Source: Manduca sexta
Taxonomy: Eukaryota > Arthropoda > Insecta > Lepidoptera > Sphingidae
Reading direction: 5' to 3'
Length of the DNA stretch: 64,000 nt
NCBI RefSeq assembly: GCF_014839805.1
Contig: NC_051126.1
Location: 11,354,609 to 11,418,608 of the forward strand
In this document: in pieces, positions 35,730 to 45,568 of the stretch
Position numbering within the stretch: position 1 is the first letter of the stretch
Layout: each line of letters opens with the position of its first letter
Notes under the pieces: generated by a model
Databases searched by the model: none
The model's input: only the letters and a program-made list of their open reading frames with translations
What the model was told of the DNA's origin: nothing
Position numbers and translations under genes: made by a program

Positions 35730-35747
35730 TAATAATAATAATAATAA
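35730..35747. repeat. (TAA)6 microsatellite, 5' target flank of the Dong-like element
   Basis: Six perfect TAA units end immediately before the GC-rich start of the retrotransposon. Together with the TAA tract at the other end they mark the insertion target, and both tracts are best read as the split tail of the SINE at 40048-40356. Confidence 0.9.
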
Positions 35748-35877
35748 GCCCCTTACAAATCTAACTTCACGTCCGGCACGAACATCTGATGTCACGCGGG
35801 GGGCGGACATTGGCAGTTTTTAGCTATATACTTACCAATGACTAACGAAGCACTAGTATTAAAACAATATACATGCG

Positions 35878-36040
35878 ATGCGTCTAAGAAACAGGACAAT
35901 ACCCCAGGCGGGTACCGGAGCTAACCGCGATGGAGAATCCCGCCCCGGGCCTTTAAGCCCGGGCTGCCCTGCGTATTCTGGGAGGGCACCGTATCGCACC
36001 AATCTGCCCGGTTTCAAACTGTTGCAGTCCAACATGACCC
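35878..36040 (+). pseudogene. Possible N-terminal coding segment of the Dong-like ORF, out of frame
   Basis: An ATG at 35878 opens a frame (positions 1 modulo 3) rich in Arg, Gly and Pro. It stays open to 36267, but after about 36036 it becomes a low-complexity His run. That run is the shifted reading of a Ser/Pro-rich stretch in the main frame (0 modulo 3), which has been open since 35925 without an ATG until 36234. The likely explanation is a one-base loss or two-base gain near 36036 that separated a true N terminus from the body of the protein. An alternative is that translation starts at 36234 and this segment is 5' UTR. Comparison with an intact copy would settle it. Confidence 0.4.
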
Positions 36041-36176
36041 ACCATCATCGTCATGTTCCTCACCAACTTCATTATTTTCATCCATCCCTTCATCACCACT
36101 CTCGTATCTTGATAGAATTGAAGAGTCTCATTCATCAAATTCATCACCCTCACCCTCATCATTACTTCAATCCGAT

Positions 36177-39100
36177 TTGGATATTGTGCAGGAGGCTACT
36201 CCAGCTAATGTTACTGCACCCGCCAATGACGGAATGCGCACGCACAAAAAATGGACTAAAGAAATGAACATTTTCATAATGCGCCACTATTTCATCCTCA
36301 CTGATCTAGAAACAAACACTAAAACTTACCTCACACCATTACACGCACGCTTTAATGCACAATTCCCTAATATGGAAGTAGGAAAACAACGGGTAGGAGA
36401 TCAACGCCGTGCTATAGTTCAACGAAACTTTTTGACTAAAGAAAAAATTAGAAATATCAAAGAAGAAGTTAGAAATTTACTGTCTAAAAACCAACACTTA
36501 TCAATAAACACAAACACAGACATACAGCACACACAATCCAATAGAATAAGATGGACCAACGAGTTAAATGAAACTATAATGCGTAGTTACTATAGATTAA
36601 CAAAGCTCGAAACTGACCTAACTACATACAGACCCCTCTTACACCAAGATATCGTTAGTAAATGCCCTTCAATTTCCCACCTCTCTGCACAAAGGATTGC
36701 TGATCAGCGTAGGTCTATTGTAAATAACCGATTACTATCAACTGATCAACTAAATAGAATTCGACAAGAAGTTCAAAACGAACTAATCTCTGACACCGCA
36801 TGCGCTCTCGAAGACTCAACCCAGCTTGCACAAGACACATCAGTAATCTCTACAGACCCTATAGAAACAATAACCATACAGATAGACTTATCTCCAAGAC
36901 AAACAACAAATAGCAATGATCAACCAAGTCCATCAATAGAATTACAACAACAATTAGAAGAAATGTTCTGGGAAACATTTCATACTTTCAAAGACACACA
37001 CCCTACAAATCGACCCTACCTTCCAAAGTTAAAACCTTCAAAGAGACTAGCATCTATAATCAACTACCTCAATACTGATATACTTACAAAAATAGTAACT
37101 ATTGACACTGATTTTAAAACGACTCATGCAATCATATACTGTGCAGCTTATACTGCTACAAAATTTAATGGCGTTAAAATCCTAGACACATGCAATCTAA
37201 ACAGTAACTTAGAAAGAAAACCCAGGTGGCAAAAACGGCTAGAAGGCAGAATAAGCGAATTAAGAGCAAATATAGGGCGTCTGACAGAATATATAAGGGG
37301 CGTCCGATCGACAGCTTTGCAAAAGCATATAAATAAAATAAAAGAACAGTATAAAATCCATTCACAACACGAGACACTAAACAATGACCTTAGCCACTAC
37401 TTAGATACTCTCAAGCAAAAATTAAACGCTCTCGCAAGTCGGTTGCGCAGATATAAGGAGACTACACTCAGGAAAGTACAAAATAAGCAATTTGGTAACA
37501 ATGAAAAATTATTCTATAGAAATCTCACATCGCCTAATAGCTCGCCAGAAAATAATTCACCTTTGCCAACTCCAGAAACTTTACACGCCTTTTGGTCCAA
37601 TATTTGGTCGAACCCAGTTGAGCACATAGAAAACTCGTGGATTACGGAAGATAGACAAATACTTAAGAATATCTCAGAAATGGAATTTGATAATATCCCC
37701 ATAGATCTTTTAAAAGCTGTAATATCAAAAACCCATAACTGGAAAGCTCCCGGATCTGATAACATACACAATTTTTGGTATAAAAAGTTAACTTCCGTAC
37801 ACTCACTACTTCTAAAACACATAAATTCATTCATCAATTTACCTTATACAATGCCGGCCTTCATCACGCAAGGCGTAACATATATGCTACCAAAAGATTT
37901 ATCCGATACTGAAAACCCCGCCAAATATCGACCAATCACTTGTCTCCAAAACATTTATAAAATAATTACAGCTTGTTTAAGCGAAACCATTTACAAATAC
38001 ACACAGGAACAACAAATCTTGGCAGAAGAACAAAAGGGTTGTCGAAAAAATAGTCAGGGATGTAAGGAACAGCTCACCATCGACGCAGTAGTTTCAAAAC
38101 AAGCAGTTATTCAAAAACTAGACATCCACACCATGTACATAGATTATAAGAAGGCTTTCGACTCAGTACCACACACCTGGCTAATATATATCTTAAAACA
38201 CTATAAAATTAACCCTGCAATTATAAGTTTTTTGGAAAAAACAATGTTAAACTGGAGTACTAAACTAAAAATATGTAATTCTGGCAAAACTACTGAAACC
38301 GAATCCATCTCCATAAAAAGAGGCATATTCCAGGGTGACGCCTTAAGCCCCCTTTGGTTCTGTCTAGCCCTTAACCCATTATCTAATATGCTTAATAAAA
38401 ATAATTTCGGATACAAAATTAAACATGACACACATCAAATTTCACTATCTCATCTCATGTACATGGACGATATAAAGCTTTTCAGTAACACTCTAAAGGA
38501 CCTACACACCCTAGCTGACATCGTTCAAACATTTTCACACGATATACACATGGAATTTGGCGTAGATAAATGCAAGATTCAATCAGTCCACAAAGGAACA
38601 ATAGTACCTGCCTCTTACAAATTGGCAAATCAAGAGGTAATAGATGCTGTAGACCCAGTGGAAGGATATAAGTACCTAGGATATCATCAGTCACAGGAGC
38701 TCCATCACAAGAACATTAAACAGCTACTGCAACAAAATTTCAGGACTAGACTACATAAAGTACTACACACCCACCTAAATGCTCGCAACACCATCAAAGC
38801 TATAAACACCTTTGCCGTCCCTATTCTAACTTACTCGTTTGGTGTAATACGCTGGACACAAACAGATTTAAAAAACCTTCAAAGAATCATTAACACTACA
38901 ATGACTAAACATAGAAAACACCACCCAAGAGCTTGTATACAGAGAATGACCCTACCTAAATGCGAAGGTGGCAGGGGTTTAATAGATATAACAAACTTAC
39001 ACAATAAACAAATCATGTCGCTCAGATCATTCTTCCACAATCGTTCACTGCATTCCACACTGCACAAAGCTATCTGTGAAGTAGATAAATACACGCCACT

Positions 39101-39269
39101 ATTTCTCGCTGATCACACAAAAGATATGCCTATAACCACGAAACAACAAAAGATTGACATCTGGACACAAAAATCTCTGCACGGCCGTCATCGTCACGAT
39201 TTAACTAACCCTAATGTTGACAAAATAGCGTCAAACGCATGGTTAAAGCGTGGCGAGCTGTTTCCCTGA
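36177..39269 (+). CDS. Dong/R4-like retrotransposon protein: tandem DNA-binding-like modules and reverse transcriptase
   Basis: Frame of 1,030 residues counted from 36177. The TTG there is not a credible start: the frame is open upstream to 35925 and its first ATG is at 36234. Residues 24-102 and 124-203 are two copies of one module, each with a W-T-x-E start, an IMRxY(F/Y) core, a later DQRR motif and a basic helical end. They look like a duplicated Myb/SANT-type DNA-binding unit (inferred). Reverse transcriptase follows: KYRPIT near residue 583, the first catalytic Asp in DYKKAFD (656-662), a KRGIFQGDALSP motif, and YMDD at 762-765, then thumb and linker. The frame stops at 39267 inside the sequence leading to the endonuclease, which continues in another frame from 39250. 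The enzyme would nick TAA target DNA and prime cDNA synthesis there. The full-length polypeptide is not encoded in one frame. Confidence 0.9.
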   Translation: MDIVQEATPANVTAPANDGMRTHKKWTKEMNIFIMRHYFILTDLETNTKTYLTPLHARFNAQFPNMEVGKQRVGDQRRAIVQRNFLTKEKIRNIKEEVRNLLSKNQHLSINTNTDIQHTQSNRIRWTNELNETIMRSYYRLTKLETDLTTYRPLLHQDIVSKCPSISHLSAQRIADQRRSIVNNRLLSTDQLNRIRQEVQNELISDTACALEDSTQLAQDTSVISTDPIETITIQIDLSPRQTTNSNDQPSPSIELQQQLEEMFWETFHTFKDTHPTNRPYLPKLKPSKRLASIINYLNTDILTKIVTIDTDFKTTHAIIYCAAYTATKFNGVKILDTCNLNSNLERKPRWQKRLEGRISELRANIGRLTEYIRGVRSTALQKHINKIKEQYKIHSQHETLNNDLSHYLDTLKQKLNALASRLRRYKETTLRKVQNKQFGNNEKLFYRNLTSPNSSPENNSPLPTPETLHAFWSNIWSNPVEHIENSWITEDRQILKNISEMEFDNIPIDLLKAVISKTHNWKAPGSDNIHNFWYKKLTSVHSLLLKHINSFINLPYTMPAFITQGVTYMLPKDLSDTENPAKYRPITCLQNIYKIITACLSETIYKYTQEQQILAEEQKGCRKNSQGCKEQLTIDAVVSKQAVIQKLDIHTMYIDYKKAFDSVPHTWLIYILKHYKINPAIISFLEKTMLNWSTKLKICNSGKTTETESISIKRGIFQGDALSPLWFCLALNPLSNMLNKNNFGYKIKHDTHQISLSHLMYMDDIKLFSNTLKDLHTLADIVQTFSHDIHMEFGVDKCKIQSVHKGTIVPASYKLANQEVIDAVDPVEGYKYLGYHQSQELHHKNIKQLLQQNFRTRLHKVLHTHLNARNTIKAINTFAVPILTYSFGVIRWTQTDLKNLQRIINTTMTKHRKHHPRACIQRMTLPKCEGGRGLIDITNLHNKQIMSLRSFFHNRSLHSTLHKAICEVDKYTPLFLADHTKDMPITTKQQKIDIWTQKSLHGRHRHDLTNPNVDKIASNAWLKRGELFP

Positions 39270-39945
39270 AACAGAAGGATTCATGCAGGCCATTCAAGAT
39301 CAGGTTATAGACACTAAAAACTATAGGAAACACATAATCCGAGACAGTAGTCTAAGTAGTGATCATTGCCGACACTGTCATAAACACCCAGAAACCATCC
39401 AACACATCACAGGCGCATGCTCCTCCATCACACAGACAGACTACAAGCACAGACACGATCAGGTAGCGGCAATCATACACCAGACACTCGCATACAAGCA
39501 CAAACTCATCACAGAAAAAACAGCATATTATAAATATACACCTCAAATTATCCTAGAATCACCTGACTACAAACTATACTGGGACAGAACTATACTTACA
39601 GACAAGACCGTACATCACAACCGCCCTGATATCACACTACACGATAAACATAGTAAGACAGTTTACCTCATAGACATCGCAATCCCCAACACACACAATC
39701 TCACGGCCACACATACTAATAAACTCACAAAATATGCAGACCTGACCATTGAATTGAAAACTCAATGGAGAGTGCAATCTGTGAAGACAGTCCCCATCGT
39801 TATATCCAGCACCGGCGTAATCCCTAAAACACTGCACACTAGCCTGAAAACCCTAAACATTCATCCACTCACATTCACGCTAATGCAGAAGGCAGTCATA
39901 CTAAACACGTGCAGAATCGTCAGAAAGTTTCTAGCAATAGATTAA
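39250..39945 (+). CDS. CCHC zinc knuckle and restriction-like endonuclease of the Dong-like element (frameshifted C terminus)
   Basis: Frame of 231 residues whose GTG at the start is an artefact of the frame change; the coding sequence continues from the upstream reverse transcriptase. A zinc knuckle C-x2-C-x8-H-x4-C occupies residues 40-57. The nuclease core follows: RPD at 125-127 and an LIDIAIP strand at 140-146 with Asp142, the PD-(D/E)xK signature of the restriction-like endonuclease of R2/R4-type retrotransposons, which makes the target nick. The C-terminal end (VPIVISSTG and beyond) is also typical. The two frames overlap at 39250-39269 and joining needs a change of one base in the run at 39262-39267, so the break is probably a single-base insertion in this copy. 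The nuclease domain itself shows no stop or missing key residue. Confidence 0.88.
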   Translation: MASCFPETEGFMQAIQDQVIDTKNYRKHIIRDSSLSSDHCRHCHKHPETIQHITGACSSITQTDYKHRHDQVAAIIHQTLAYKHKLITEKTAYYKYTPQIILESPDYKLYWDRTILTDKTVHHNRPDITLHDKHSKTVYLIDIAIPNTHNLTATHTNKLTKYADLTIELKTQWRVQSVKTVPIVISSTGVIPKTLHTSLKTLNIHPLTFTLMQKAVILNTCRIVRKFLAID

Positions 39946-40032
39946 CATATCAACCGCCGAAGTTGTTTGGCCAAAAGCCCGCAGCTCTGGTGAAATACCC
40001 CAGAAATGGGAGAAGTTTAAAAACTTAAAATA
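39946..40032 (+). other. 3' UTR of the Dong-like element
   Basis: Eighty-seven bases between the stop codon and the TAA tract. There is no poly-A tail; the element ends directly in the TAA repeat, as expected if cDNA synthesis is primed on a TAA target. In this group the 3' UTR is what the reverse transcriptase recognises, and a CCCAGAAATGGGAG segment near 40000 can form a short stem. Confidence 0.7.
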
Positions 40033-40049
40033 TAATAATAATAATAATA
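40033..40049. repeat. (TAA)5 microsatellite, 3' target flank of the Dong-like element
   Basis: Five TAA units plus TA follow the retrotransposon 3' UTR and run straight into the 3' end of a minus-strand SINE. Another copy of that SINE (17250-17555) has a similar AT-rich tail, which supports the view that the target was a SINE tail. Confidence 0.88.
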
Positions 40050-40356
40050 TCAGCCCTGTATTATATACTTGCCCACTGCTGAGCACGGGCCTCCTGCACT
40101 ACTGAGAGGGATTAGGCCTTAGTCCACCACGCTGGCCTAGTGCGGATTGGTAGACTTCACACACCTTCGAAATTCCTATAGAGAACTTCTCAGATTTCCT
40201 CACGATGTTTTCCTTCACCGTTAAAGCGAACGATAAATTCACAAAGAATACACACATGATTTTTTAGAAAAGTCAGAGGTGTGTGCCCTTGGGATTTGAA
40301 CCTGCGGACATTCGTCTCGGCAGACCGTTCCATACCCAACTAGGATATCGTCGCTG
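40048..40356 (-). mobile_element. tRNA-derived SINE, family D (full length; host of the Dong insertion)
   Basis: On the minus strand the head reads with an A-box-like TATCCTAGTTGGG and a B box GGTTCAAATCC about 40 bases apart, the internal RNA polymerase III promoter of tRNA-derived SINEs. The body includes the segment around GTGCGGATTGG and a CAGTAGTG / GAGCACGGGCC portion that recurs at 2385-2697, 17250-17555, 24215-24403 and 26878-27165. Its 3' end runs into (TAA)n. The head is followed at 40357-40363 by CACATTA, which also occurs at 35725-35731 just beyond the other TAA tract. The pair is best read as the SINE target duplication, now separated by the Dong insertion. Confidence 0.85.
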
Positions 40357-40363
40357 CACATTA

Positions 40364-40948
40364 GCTTTAATATTTTTTTAATTAAAATAAAATGAACCTT
40401 ATGAAGTTAATTTTAGTGAAGAAAAAACGGTTTTTGGGGACATAAAAAGTTTAAAGGCATTTGAAATTTGTTTAGCTATTTTTTGGCTGTCTGTACGTAC
40501 ATTCTAGATTGATATAATTTAATAACGTCAATTATTTTGTCTGGGATTTGTCGATGTCTAGACGCAAAATAAATTAGACCTAGACATACTCCATTATATG
40601 ATATATTATATTCTTAAATGAGGTTTGGAAACGCTATTTCGTTAACACCGAAGTGCACTGAAGGTTCGATTTTGAGGAACACTTACAATATCAACTATGG
40701 CGAATATCGCGTGGCATTTGCAGTCGTATGTCGAAATCGGTCATAAATGAATAGTGTAGCAGGGACCGAAATCGGTATGAAAAATACATGTACTTTCCTT
40801 ACAACTGTATAAATCAATTACCAGTATTTTAATAGTTAACTAAAATTTATAAATTCTCCAAAATAACCGGCAACCGAAATAAACGTAACCTCTATTTTGC
40901 ACATTTCGTCGGCATTTTATAAACGGTTATGTTAGAAAATCACTAGTA
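40364..40948. other. Unassigned AT-rich sequence
   Basis: Flank beyond the SINE-Dong composite; nothing recognised. Confidence 0.5.
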
Positions 40949-41092
40949 TGCCGGACTGTTGGAACCGGGTATACATTCGTTGTTCCTGGAACGCGACACA
41001 CTTACGTGGACCACTATGGCGGGCTTTAACACCTTGTGTACGGTAGTCGCTATCCGGGCGGATATATAATATATCCTACCACCAGCAAAATT
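40949..41092 (-). repeat. Repeat A copy, 3' half missing
   Basis: Contains the start of the family (ATATATAATATATCCTACCACCAGC at the right) through GGACTGTTGGAACCGGG but lacks the A-tailed end, unlike the other truncated copies. Later deletion is more likely than truncation at insertion. Confidence 0.75.
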
Positions 41093-43530
41093 TTCACCAC
41101 AATCTCCTGTTAGGGTAATGGTACCAGATTCAGTCTGTAGTCGATAATCACTGTGATTCATGTCACACATTTACTTTCAGTGTATTTATTCAACGTGGTA
41201 AGTAACCAAAGGTATTTATGTCAAGCTAATTAGCATTTATGCTTACAATCTTCCCCTCCTCGTTTGTTTGCTGAAATTATGAGTGTTCACCGATATCGGT
41301 GACCATTTACCATAAAAAAACTATAATTCAAAACTCAAGCTGTATAAAGCAACCAAAACGAAAGCAACAGTGATTCGTTATCAAAATCAGTTTCTCGATT
41401 GCCTTTCAAATGTATTTTATGGTTGAAATCACACCTGTCGCCGGTGGCGCATTGCATTCAAATAATTTAAAATGTGTGTAGATAATAAAATGCGAATTGT
41501 CGGAGCAACGTTCGGGACATCAGCGATAAGCGAATGTCAAACAAAATGAAAGCGCTGCTGAGCCCCGCGCACTGCCACTGAATGGTCGGGAATGGTGTGA
41601 GAAATGTTTTAAATTGACGCACATTCACACCTTTTGTGGAGATTTTTATTTATTTATTACAGAATTTATAAGCAATTGCTGGAGAGACAACCAACTAGAG
41701 ATGTGTGGAAGGAATTTCTTTTGGAAGTAACACGTTATTCTTGTATTAGGTTTTGTTTTCTGCGTAAAAGTTTTAAAATATCATTGTGGCTGTAAGATAT
41801 AGCGTCTTTATACAATTCGTTTTAAAAAAAGAATAAGCGCAAAACGTGGAGAATACTCAGATTATGCCGACTGTTTTTCTGGTTAAAACATGCACTCGTT
41901 AAAATGTAAATACAGGTTCAAAAATACTTCTACAAAAACCCAAAAAAGTCTCAGCTCTCGAATAACGGATCTATTATTGCTTTTTAAATTTGGAATATGT
42001 AGATTGTGGGTTTTTATCGCATTGTTCGGCAAACATGAACGGCTTAGAACATAAATCGGGTAATGGACTACGAGCAAGTTTCCAAATAATTCACCGCAAA
42101 GTACCGTAATGGTCCGCAAGAGCCGGCATAAACAATAAAAAGCAATAAAAATCCACAGGGAAAGTGATTTTCGCTTACCAACGCACGCATAGGCTAATAC
42201 TGTAGTATTGTCGAGTGAATTTCCCATTACGGTTTAGCATGACGTTGGATTGAGGGGAATATATATTTTTTAAATAACAGAAGAGCCTTGTTGCTTGATT
42301 TATTGTGCCGCCATAACAGCAAAGTATATAAAAGATATGAATATACGTAATCAGCATGCATAATTAACTAAATGACATAAGAAGAAATATAATTAGTTGA
42401 TCAAGTGAATTTCCACAAAATATTAAATTTTTAATGACTTTCAGGCGAATGCTTTACCATTTGGAATTATTTAATTATCAAAATGAAAATCCTAACAAAC
42501 GGTGATATTTAATTATAAGAGGATGAAGAATAATAAATCCAGCACGGAGGAGATTGGGAGAGAAAAATTTAGACAAAATAAACAACGCTGGCTTTGTGTA
42601 TTTGCTGTGAAATGTTGACGCCTCTTCTTGGGGATTATGAGGATTTACTGCGCTTCCAAACGAAATGTATTGCCAGAAAAATGGCTAGATTATATTCATA
42701 TTTTTTTTTATTAAAGGAAACAACAACGTAATGCCTAAGGTTAATGTTTGTGAAATACATATAGGCTCTTATTTTGTTTTTAATATTTAACAAAATGACA
42801 TTTCATTTTCTGGAAGATTTAAAAAAATATTAAATACCGTAACAAAAGGTTTTTTTTTAATCGAAAACCGTATTTTCGTAATTTCATCAGAAACACGATA
42901 ATGTATCTTAAAAATTAAATGACACTTTTCAAATTATTAAGCTTGTATTTTAACATTATTGAGGTACTGCTTAATTTTTGGGTAGATAAGTTGTCATAGA
43001 AACGTATTTACGGTTTAAACAGATTACAGAATAGATTACATATCAACAGGAATGGGAATAAAGGAATTTTCTCGAATGCGACAACCGTGGGAAAGCCGGC
43101 AGAACACGGCTGGCTAGGGCATCCATTCATGCAAAAATATCCTATTGAACGTAAAAAGGGGTTTTTTATCAAACGTCCAATGTGTCGAGCAATTGGCGAG
43201 TTTCGCAGAGAAAATCTTTTTGGTCTTCGAGTAAACATAAGGATAGACATTGTCCTTTGTTATAGAATGTGTATAGACTTGCATGGATGTCTGGATTTTT
43301 TCTCGTTTGAGGTTCTAGAAAGTTCGTTCGAGTATATTGAAATGAAAACATTAAGGTGTAGCGCTGAAGTTGCTAAAAATGTTGTTGTAGTTGTTTTTCT
43401 CAGTCATGAGTTGACGGCGTCTGCATGACGCCTTATAGTGCTTTACAATTAAAAAAATATGAAGTTAGTAGTTATCGATATCCTTAATCTCGATGTCGAA
43501 AAAAATACTCGAAATGTTTTCCAACATACG
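41093..43530. other. Unassigned sequence, few repeats
   Basis: One of the longest stretches without a known repeat. Opposing frames at 41883-42357 and 43008-43428 (up to 114 residues) have no recognisable domain. A GC-rich patch at 41500-41600 contains GCTGAGCCCCGCGCACTGCC. Confidence 0.45.
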
Positions 43531-43632
43531 TCATCATCATCATAAGCCCCAAGATGTCCACTGCTGAACATAGGCCTCCCCTAAAGATCGACATATTGGA
43601 AGCGGTCCGCATCTAGCGAACTACTGCCACTT
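43531..43632 (-). pseudogene. RTE-type LINE, C-terminal tip with GATGATGAT tail
   Basis: Minus strand: LGEAYVQQWTSWGL then stop, followed by four ATG/ATC units. The upstream portion has lost its frame. Confidence 0.7.
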
Positions 43633-44343
43633 TTATACCAACATACGTGTTTTGGTTTTATTGTGTTTTGAACTATTTTTCCGTGATATCAGGATATCCT
43701 AATTGATTTAACAAACTCCCTCAGAATCTCGGAAAGATGCGCAAAAATAAAACGCATATAACTTTACCATGTCAAAAAAATCAATACATTCGTGTACAAT
43801 GAGGCATGTTTAAAGCGAAGAGCACGTTCCATTTTAACCTCGGTGAATAGACGATAGCGGCGCGCCACGTTCCTTGTTAACTCCCGCTGGAGATAAGGGA
43901 ACTCAGGAATACCGCAGAGATAAGCTAATGAGAATCATTTTTGGCCCCACTAGCATGTAAAGTTTGTTTCTGTTGCAATTAACAACGTTAATGAGTTTCT
44001 GAATATATTGTGACGTTTTGAAAAATGATTTTTTTTTTGTTTTTCACTTCAACCAAAACACCTACCCCCCAGCTTTTTATATCTCGATTCTTAGAAATAT
44101 TTTTTTTATAAATAATATGAATTTTATGAATACGAAATAACCACGAGACAGTACAATTACGAGGCAGAATTAATATGATTTGACGTCGCTCTAGTCATTT
44201 TGTTTTTAGCCAAAAGCTGGACAGTCCATAATAAGGTTGTCTGGCTTACTCATTTGGTTCGTGAAGTGTAAAATTACAGGAAGCTATATTTAGTGAAGCA
44301 AATTTATTATGTACAACGCATTTGCGTAGATAAAAACAAATAC

Positions 44344-44530
44344 ACATCACGCCTTAATCCTCAAGGGGTAGGCAGTGATGCATCTAGCGCACTAACTTTT
44401 CGCCATATTATATTCCGTGCCATGACGATACGGGGGAAGCCTATCGCTATGTTCAGCGCAAATTTTAGATCAGAAACATTTAGATAAAAAATCGTATCAC
44501 GCACGCTATACAACTATGCAACATAAGCAG
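44344..44530 (-). mobile_element. SINE family B copy, internally deleted
   Basis: The 3' half (CATCACGCCTTAATCCTCAAGGGGTAGGC) and the outermost head (CACGCTATACAACTATGCAACATAAGCAG) are present, but the B-box segment between them is missing. A 64-residue plus-strand frame at 44293-44487 crosses it and is not meaningful. Confidence 0.7.
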
Positions 44531-44993
44531 TGTATATTTAATAATATTTTAAAGAATGCTGACGTAAGATTAAGAGGAATTTTGTAACAATACGAAAAAG
44601 GCATAGTATTAAATCCAAAAGCCGACGCAAGGACACGCAAGCAATTGTACGACATACTCACATGCATTTTCATAGCAGCAACTTGTTAGTTACAGAACTA
44701 CAGTCAACGCGCAGACGGCATTAAAAAGTTGTCTAGAAACATTACACAATGAAACTAACATTTTCTGAAGTTGGTTGATTGTAGGATATTGGTATCCAAC
44801 TACTGTACGGTACGTAAGTGGACAATTAATATTTCCAACTCCTCCCTATCTTTCTATTTGATTAATTTCGTTGCGGGATAATGACATATTAGTTTTCCCT
44901 GAGACTCGCCGAGCTTCACTGCTCGGTGTCACAAAATGCGTGCCACTGCTGATCCTGGCTTACAGGAGTTGTAGTGGTGGGTTTGAGGGCGGG

Positions 44994-45182
44994 AAAGACT
45001 ACTGTACGGTATATCCATAAGGTGTAAGAGACCCGACGTGGCAGTCTACATATATGTATCGCGTCCTGGGATTAAATATGTCGAGATAATTCTGTCGACT
45101 AAGTGATTTTTCGTTAGTCGATAGTCTATCTGGACCCCACTCCACTTACCATCAGGTGTAGGGGGTCATTTTACCCTGCTCT
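44994..45182 (+). repeat. Repeat A copy, strongly diverged
   Basis: Recognised by GTATATCCATAAGGTGTAAGAG, CGCGTCCTGGGATTA, AATTCTGTCGACTAAG and the well-kept end CTATCTGGACCCCACTCCACTTACCATCAGG. It lacks the A tail. Confidence 0.65.
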
Positions 45183-45367
45183 TATTAGAACAATTTTAGC
45201 AACTGCCACTTTCATAGTAGTATAGCGTTTGACTTGTAACTTTGCACCACCTCTGGTTGTCTCGTAGAGAGGGATTATGATGTTAAATTCGTTTTTATAT
45301 ATGTCGAAGAGAAACTGTTTACTTGGTTATTTTTTTTACATGACCGGTAAAGTATCACCGGTCTATA

Positions 45368-45373
45368 TTTATT
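45368..45373 (-). terminator. Polyadenylation signal AATAAA in the solo LTR
   Basis: AATAAA on the minus strand about 165 bases downstream of the inferred start, followed by a GT-rich segment, as expected at the R/U5 part of an LTR. Confidence 0.6.
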
Positions 45374-45507
45374 CAGACAGTTATTTAAACACTTATTTAC
45401 TTCAATAACAATTTACTGCATAGTAACACTAGCGGAATACACAATGTGCTCGGTTCGAGCGTCCAAACAAGACTACTGAAGACTACTACTAGAGTCGTAC
45501 ATGACTC

Positions 45508-45568
45508 CAACCAGACTCAACCAACACTCGTACAAGACTGAGCTCTCGTCGTTCAGCCGGTCCTTATA
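45508..45568 (-). promoter_or_regulatory. LTR core promoter: TATA box, initiator and DPE
   Basis: Minus strand: TATAAGG at 45568-45562, initiator TCAGTC at 45541-45536 with its A 29 bases after the first T of TATA, and GGTTG at 45512-45508. That is +28 to +32 from the initiator A, matching the arthropod downstream promoter element RGWYV. All three spacings are canonical. Activity is unproven. Confidence 0.65.

Larger units (their letters stand above)
35748..40032 (+). mobile_element. Dong/R4-like non-LTR retrotransposon, near full length
   Basis: About 4.3 kb flanked on both sides by TAA repeats: (TAA)6 at 35730-35747 and (TAA)5 at 40033-40047. Insertion into TAA microsatellites is the known habit of Dong, a silkworm element of the R4 clade, and the coding order seen here (DNA-binding-like modules, reverse transcriptase, CCHC knuckle, restriction-like endonuclease) is that of the R2/R4 group. 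The 3' untranslated part is only about 87 bp after the stop at 39945. The 5' leader begins with a GC-rich stretch. The reading frame is interrupted at about 39262-39267 and probably near 36036, so this copy cannot make the full protein by ordinary translation. No long target duplication can be read because the target is itself a repeat. Clade assignment combines sequence and known target preference; R4 rather than another restriction-endonuclease clade is an inference. Confidence 0.88.

Noticed and set aside
35748..35860. HDV-like ribozyme at the 5' end of the Dong-like element as a confirmed feature.
   Set aside because: Only the first helix is plausible; the P3 helix and catalytic C region could not be placed. 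Kept as a low-interest observation only.
41883..42227. 114-residue minus-strand frame with hydrophobic stretches.
   Set aside because: Hydrophobic bias is expected from AT-rich codons; no motif or neighbouring exon.
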